A stretch of 64,000 nt of DNA from Streptomyces albogriseolus. Its GTDB lineage: Bacteria; Actinomycetota; Actinomycetes; Streptomycetales; Streptomycetaceae. How positions within the stretch are numbered: the stretch's first letter is position 1; every line of letters starts with the position of its first letter. The stretch is taken from NCBI GenBank assembly GCA_014650475.1, contig BMVA01000015.1, positions 143,345 through 207,344 on the forward strand. Direction: 5' to 3'. The notes beneath the pieces are model-generated. The model saw nothing but the letters and a program-made list of their open reading frames with translations, was not told the DNA's origin and searched no databases. Shown here one piece after another: positions 62,359-64,000 of the stretch. The translations under genes were made by a program, and so were the position numbers.

Positions 62359-62381
62359 ATCCTAGCTTAGATTCTGTCTAA
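62359..62381 (-). promoter_or_regulatory. Promoter and palindromic operator of the gene at 61903-62328
   Basis: On the minus strand TAGGAT (62359-62364) matches a -10 element about 30 bp before the start codon. Immediately upstream of it lies the palindrome TTAGA-TTCTG-TCTAA (62367-62381), which is inside the -35/-10 spacer. The layout is typical for a Fur- or DtxR-class metal or redox regulator, but the sequence does not match a box I know. Confidence 0.45.
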
Positions 62382-62432
62382 AGTTGAGTCGCAGTCGAAA
62401 GTGATGGGCCCTCGGTGCGGAGTGCGCGGGTC

Positions 62433-63644
62433 TCAGTGCTGGCTGTAGCCGTCGAGGAAGCGTGCGATGCGGCCGATCGCGTCCCGCAGGTCCGTGACCG
62501 AGGGCAGCGTGACCACGCGGAAGTGGTCCTGCTCCGGCCAGTTGAAGCCGGTGCCCTGCACGACCATGATCTTCTCGCGGCGCAGCAGGTCCAGCACCAT
62601 CCGCCGGTCGTCCTTGATCTTGAAGACCTCGGGGTCCAGGCGCGGGAACAGGTACAGCGCGCCCTTCGGCTTCACGCAGCTCACGCCCGGGATCTGGGTG
62701 AGCAGCTCGTACGCCACGTCCCGCTGCTCGCGCAGCCGTCCGCCCGGCAGGACCAGGTCGTTGATCGTCTGGCGGCCGCTGAGCGCGGCGACCACGCCGT
62801 GCTGGCCCGGCATGTTCGCGCACAGGCGCATGTTCGCCAGGACCGTCAGGCCCTCGATGTAGGAGTCGGCGTGGGCGCGCGGGCCGGAGATCGACATCCA
62901 GCCCACCCGGTAGCCGGCCACCCGGTACGCCTTCGACATGCCGTTGAAGGTGAGGGTGAGCAGGTCGGGGGCGACGGACGCGGTCGGGACGTGCTCCGCG
63001 TCGTCGTAGAGGATCTTGTCGTAGATCTCGTCCGAGCAGACCAGCAGGTTGTGACGGCGGGCGATGTCGGTGAGGCCCTTGACGACCGCCTCGTCGTAGA
63101 CCGCGCCGGTCGGGTTGTTCGGGTTGATGATGACGAGGGCCTTGGTGCGGTCGGTGACCTTGCGCTCCACGTCGGCCAGGTCCGGCATCCAGTCGGACTG
63201 CTCGTCGCAGCGGTAGTGCACCGCCGTGCCGCCGGAGAGGGAGACGGCCGCCGTCCACAGCGGGTAGTCCGGCGCCGGGACCAGCACCTCGTCGCCGTCG
63301 TCCAGCAGGCCCTGCATCGCCATCACGATCAGCTCGGACACGCCGTTGCCGATGAAGACGTGCTCGACGTCGGTCTCGATGCCGAGCGTCTGGTTGTGCA
63401 TGACGACGGCCCGGCGCGCGGCCAGCAGGCCCTTCGCGTCTCCGTAGCCGTGCGCCGACGACACGTTGCGGAGGATGTCCTCGAGGATCTCGGGCGGGCA
63501 CTCGAAGCCGAACGCCGCCGGGTTGCCCGTGTTCAGCTTGAGGATGCGGTGACCGGCAGCTTCCAGCCGCATCGCCTCCTCGAGCACCGGGCCCCGGATC
63601 TCGTAACAGACGTTGGTGAGCTTGGTCGACTGGATCACCTGCAT
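62433..63644 (-). CDS. AlaA-type aminotransferase (PLP, class I)
   Basis: 403 aa. Closely follows the E. coli AlaA/YfbQ pattern: the N-terminal VCYEIRGPVLEEA, LKLNTGNPAAFGF, PDYPLWTAAVSL, the PLP-contacting NPNNPTGAVYD and SDEIYDKILYD, and the PLP lysine Lys238 in FNGMSKAYRVAGYRVGW. Arginine for the carboxylate is in FRVVTLPS. It likely makes L-alanine from pyruvate using glutamate. Divergent from a proline-rich protein gene. Confidence 0.9.
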   Translation of the reverse strand: MQVIQSTKLTNVCYEIRGPVLEEAMRLEAAGHRILKLNTGNPAAFGFECPPEILEDILRNVSSAHGYGDAKGLLAARRAVVMHNQTLGIETDVEHVFIGNGVSELIVMAMQGLLDDGDEVLVPAPDYPLWTAAVSLSGGTAVHYRCDEQSDWMPDLADVERKVTDRTKALVIINPNNPTGAVYDEAVVKGLTDIARRHNLLVCSDEIYDKILYDDAEHVPTASVAPDLLTLTFNGMSKAYRVAGYRVGWMSISGPRAHADSYIEGLTVLANMRLCANMPGQHGVVAALSGRQTINDLVLPGGRLREQRDVAYELLTQIPGVSCVKPKGALYLFPRLDPEVFKIKDDRRMVLDLLRREKIMVVQGTGFNWPEQDHFRVVTLPSVTDLRDAIGRIARFLDGYSQH

Positions 63645-63769
63645 GCTGGGAGCTTACGGCCCGGTATGGCCCTTCGGGCCGTGTTTTCCGCCACGTGGGA
63701 CGCGGCGGTTCGGGCGGGTATGTCCGCTCGCTGTCCCTGGGGGACCCGACCTCTCTAGAATGCGCGGCC

Positions 63770-64000
63770 ATGTCCAGCGCATCCCGGTACGCCGATGGAG
63801 TGAACGGCGCGTCGGTTCCCCAGGGTCCGCCGAGCGTCTACCTCCCGCAGACCGCCCCGCCTCCGGCGTACGACGCCTACGCCGACCCGGCGGCCGCACA
63901 CGGCTGGCAGAACGCGTACGACGAGACACGCGAGCTGCCGCCGGTCGCGGCCGGTGAGCCGGCGCCGCCCGGGCAGGTCGGCGGCGAGCCCGCCCCGCCG
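63770..64000 (+). CDS. Partial proline-rich protein (N-terminus)
   Basis: 77 codons from an ATG at 63770 to the right edge, open throughout. Composition is Pro/Ala/Tyr-rich (QTAPPPAYDAYADPAAAHG, PPVAAGEPAPPGQVGGEP), like the disordered cytoplasmic N-terminus of many Streptomyces membrane proteins. TAGAAT at 63756-63761 may be a -10 element, but would lie very close to the start. No function can be assigned. Confidence 0.6.
   Translation, partial: MSSASRYADGVNGASVPQGPPSVYLPQTAPPPAYDAYADPAAAHGWQNAYDETRELPPVAAGEPAPPGQVGGEPAPP

Overview
The DNA is very GC-rich, with strong G/C bias at third codon positions, frequent GTG and TTG starts, GTGA/ATGA overlaps and long GC-rich hairpins. Gene content and order (hutH, metB, ilvA, greA, mca, pckG) fit the chromosomal core of a Streptomyces. 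From memory this resembles the S. coelicolor region around hutH (SCO4932) to about SCO4985. That is recall, not a search result. I see no rRNA, tRNA, CRISPR array, intact insertion sequence, prophage or large biosynthetic cluster.

Layout. 0-6.4 kb: end of a secreted or membrane protein gene, an enoyl-CoA hydratase, a GAF-GGDEF diguanylate cyclase, histidine ammonia-lyase (hutH), a small LAxTG sortase substrate and a lipoprotein L,D-transpeptidase. 6.6-13.6 kb: a large secreted subtilase, a MmyB-type regulator divergent from a zinc alcohol dehydrogenase, and a membrane-anchored hypothetical. 13.7-22.1 kb is core metabolism: cystathionine gamma-synthase/lyase, a sigma-like protein, a MarR regulator, threonine dehydratase, a DrrAB-type exporter, GreA, a DUF4307 protein and mycothiol conjugate amidase. 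22.4-32.3 kb: a membrane STAND NTPase with TPR-like repeats, a YyaL-type thioredoxin-fold protein, a Mut7-C protein, a TetR/hemolysin-III pair and PEP carboxykinase.

32.6-50.1 kb is an accessory stretch. It holds a secreted beta-propeller protein, an AAA ATPase fused to a PD-(D/E)XK-like domain, hydrolases, an FG-GAP protein, and a whiJ-like locus (XRE/DUF5753 + DUF397 + HATPase). It also holds several SUKH (SMI1/KNR4) immunity-like genes, one truncated but still translationally coupled. 49.6-59.3 kb is one polymorphic-toxin operon: a 3068-residue secreted RHS protein with a Hint domain and a Tox-REase-like C-terminus, followed by a candidate immunity gene and a strong terminator. 59.6-64 kb: an MmpS-like protein, a peptidoglycan amidase with a long Pro/Glu/Thr linker, a conserved small protein, an AlaA-type aminotransferase and the start of a proline-rich protein.

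The most interesting material is the RHS toxin with its neighbouring immunity-like genes, the ATPase-nuclease fusion behind a palindrome, and several promoters with palindromes in or beside their core elements (hutH, the drrAB-like operon, hemolysin III, the gene at 62.3 kb).
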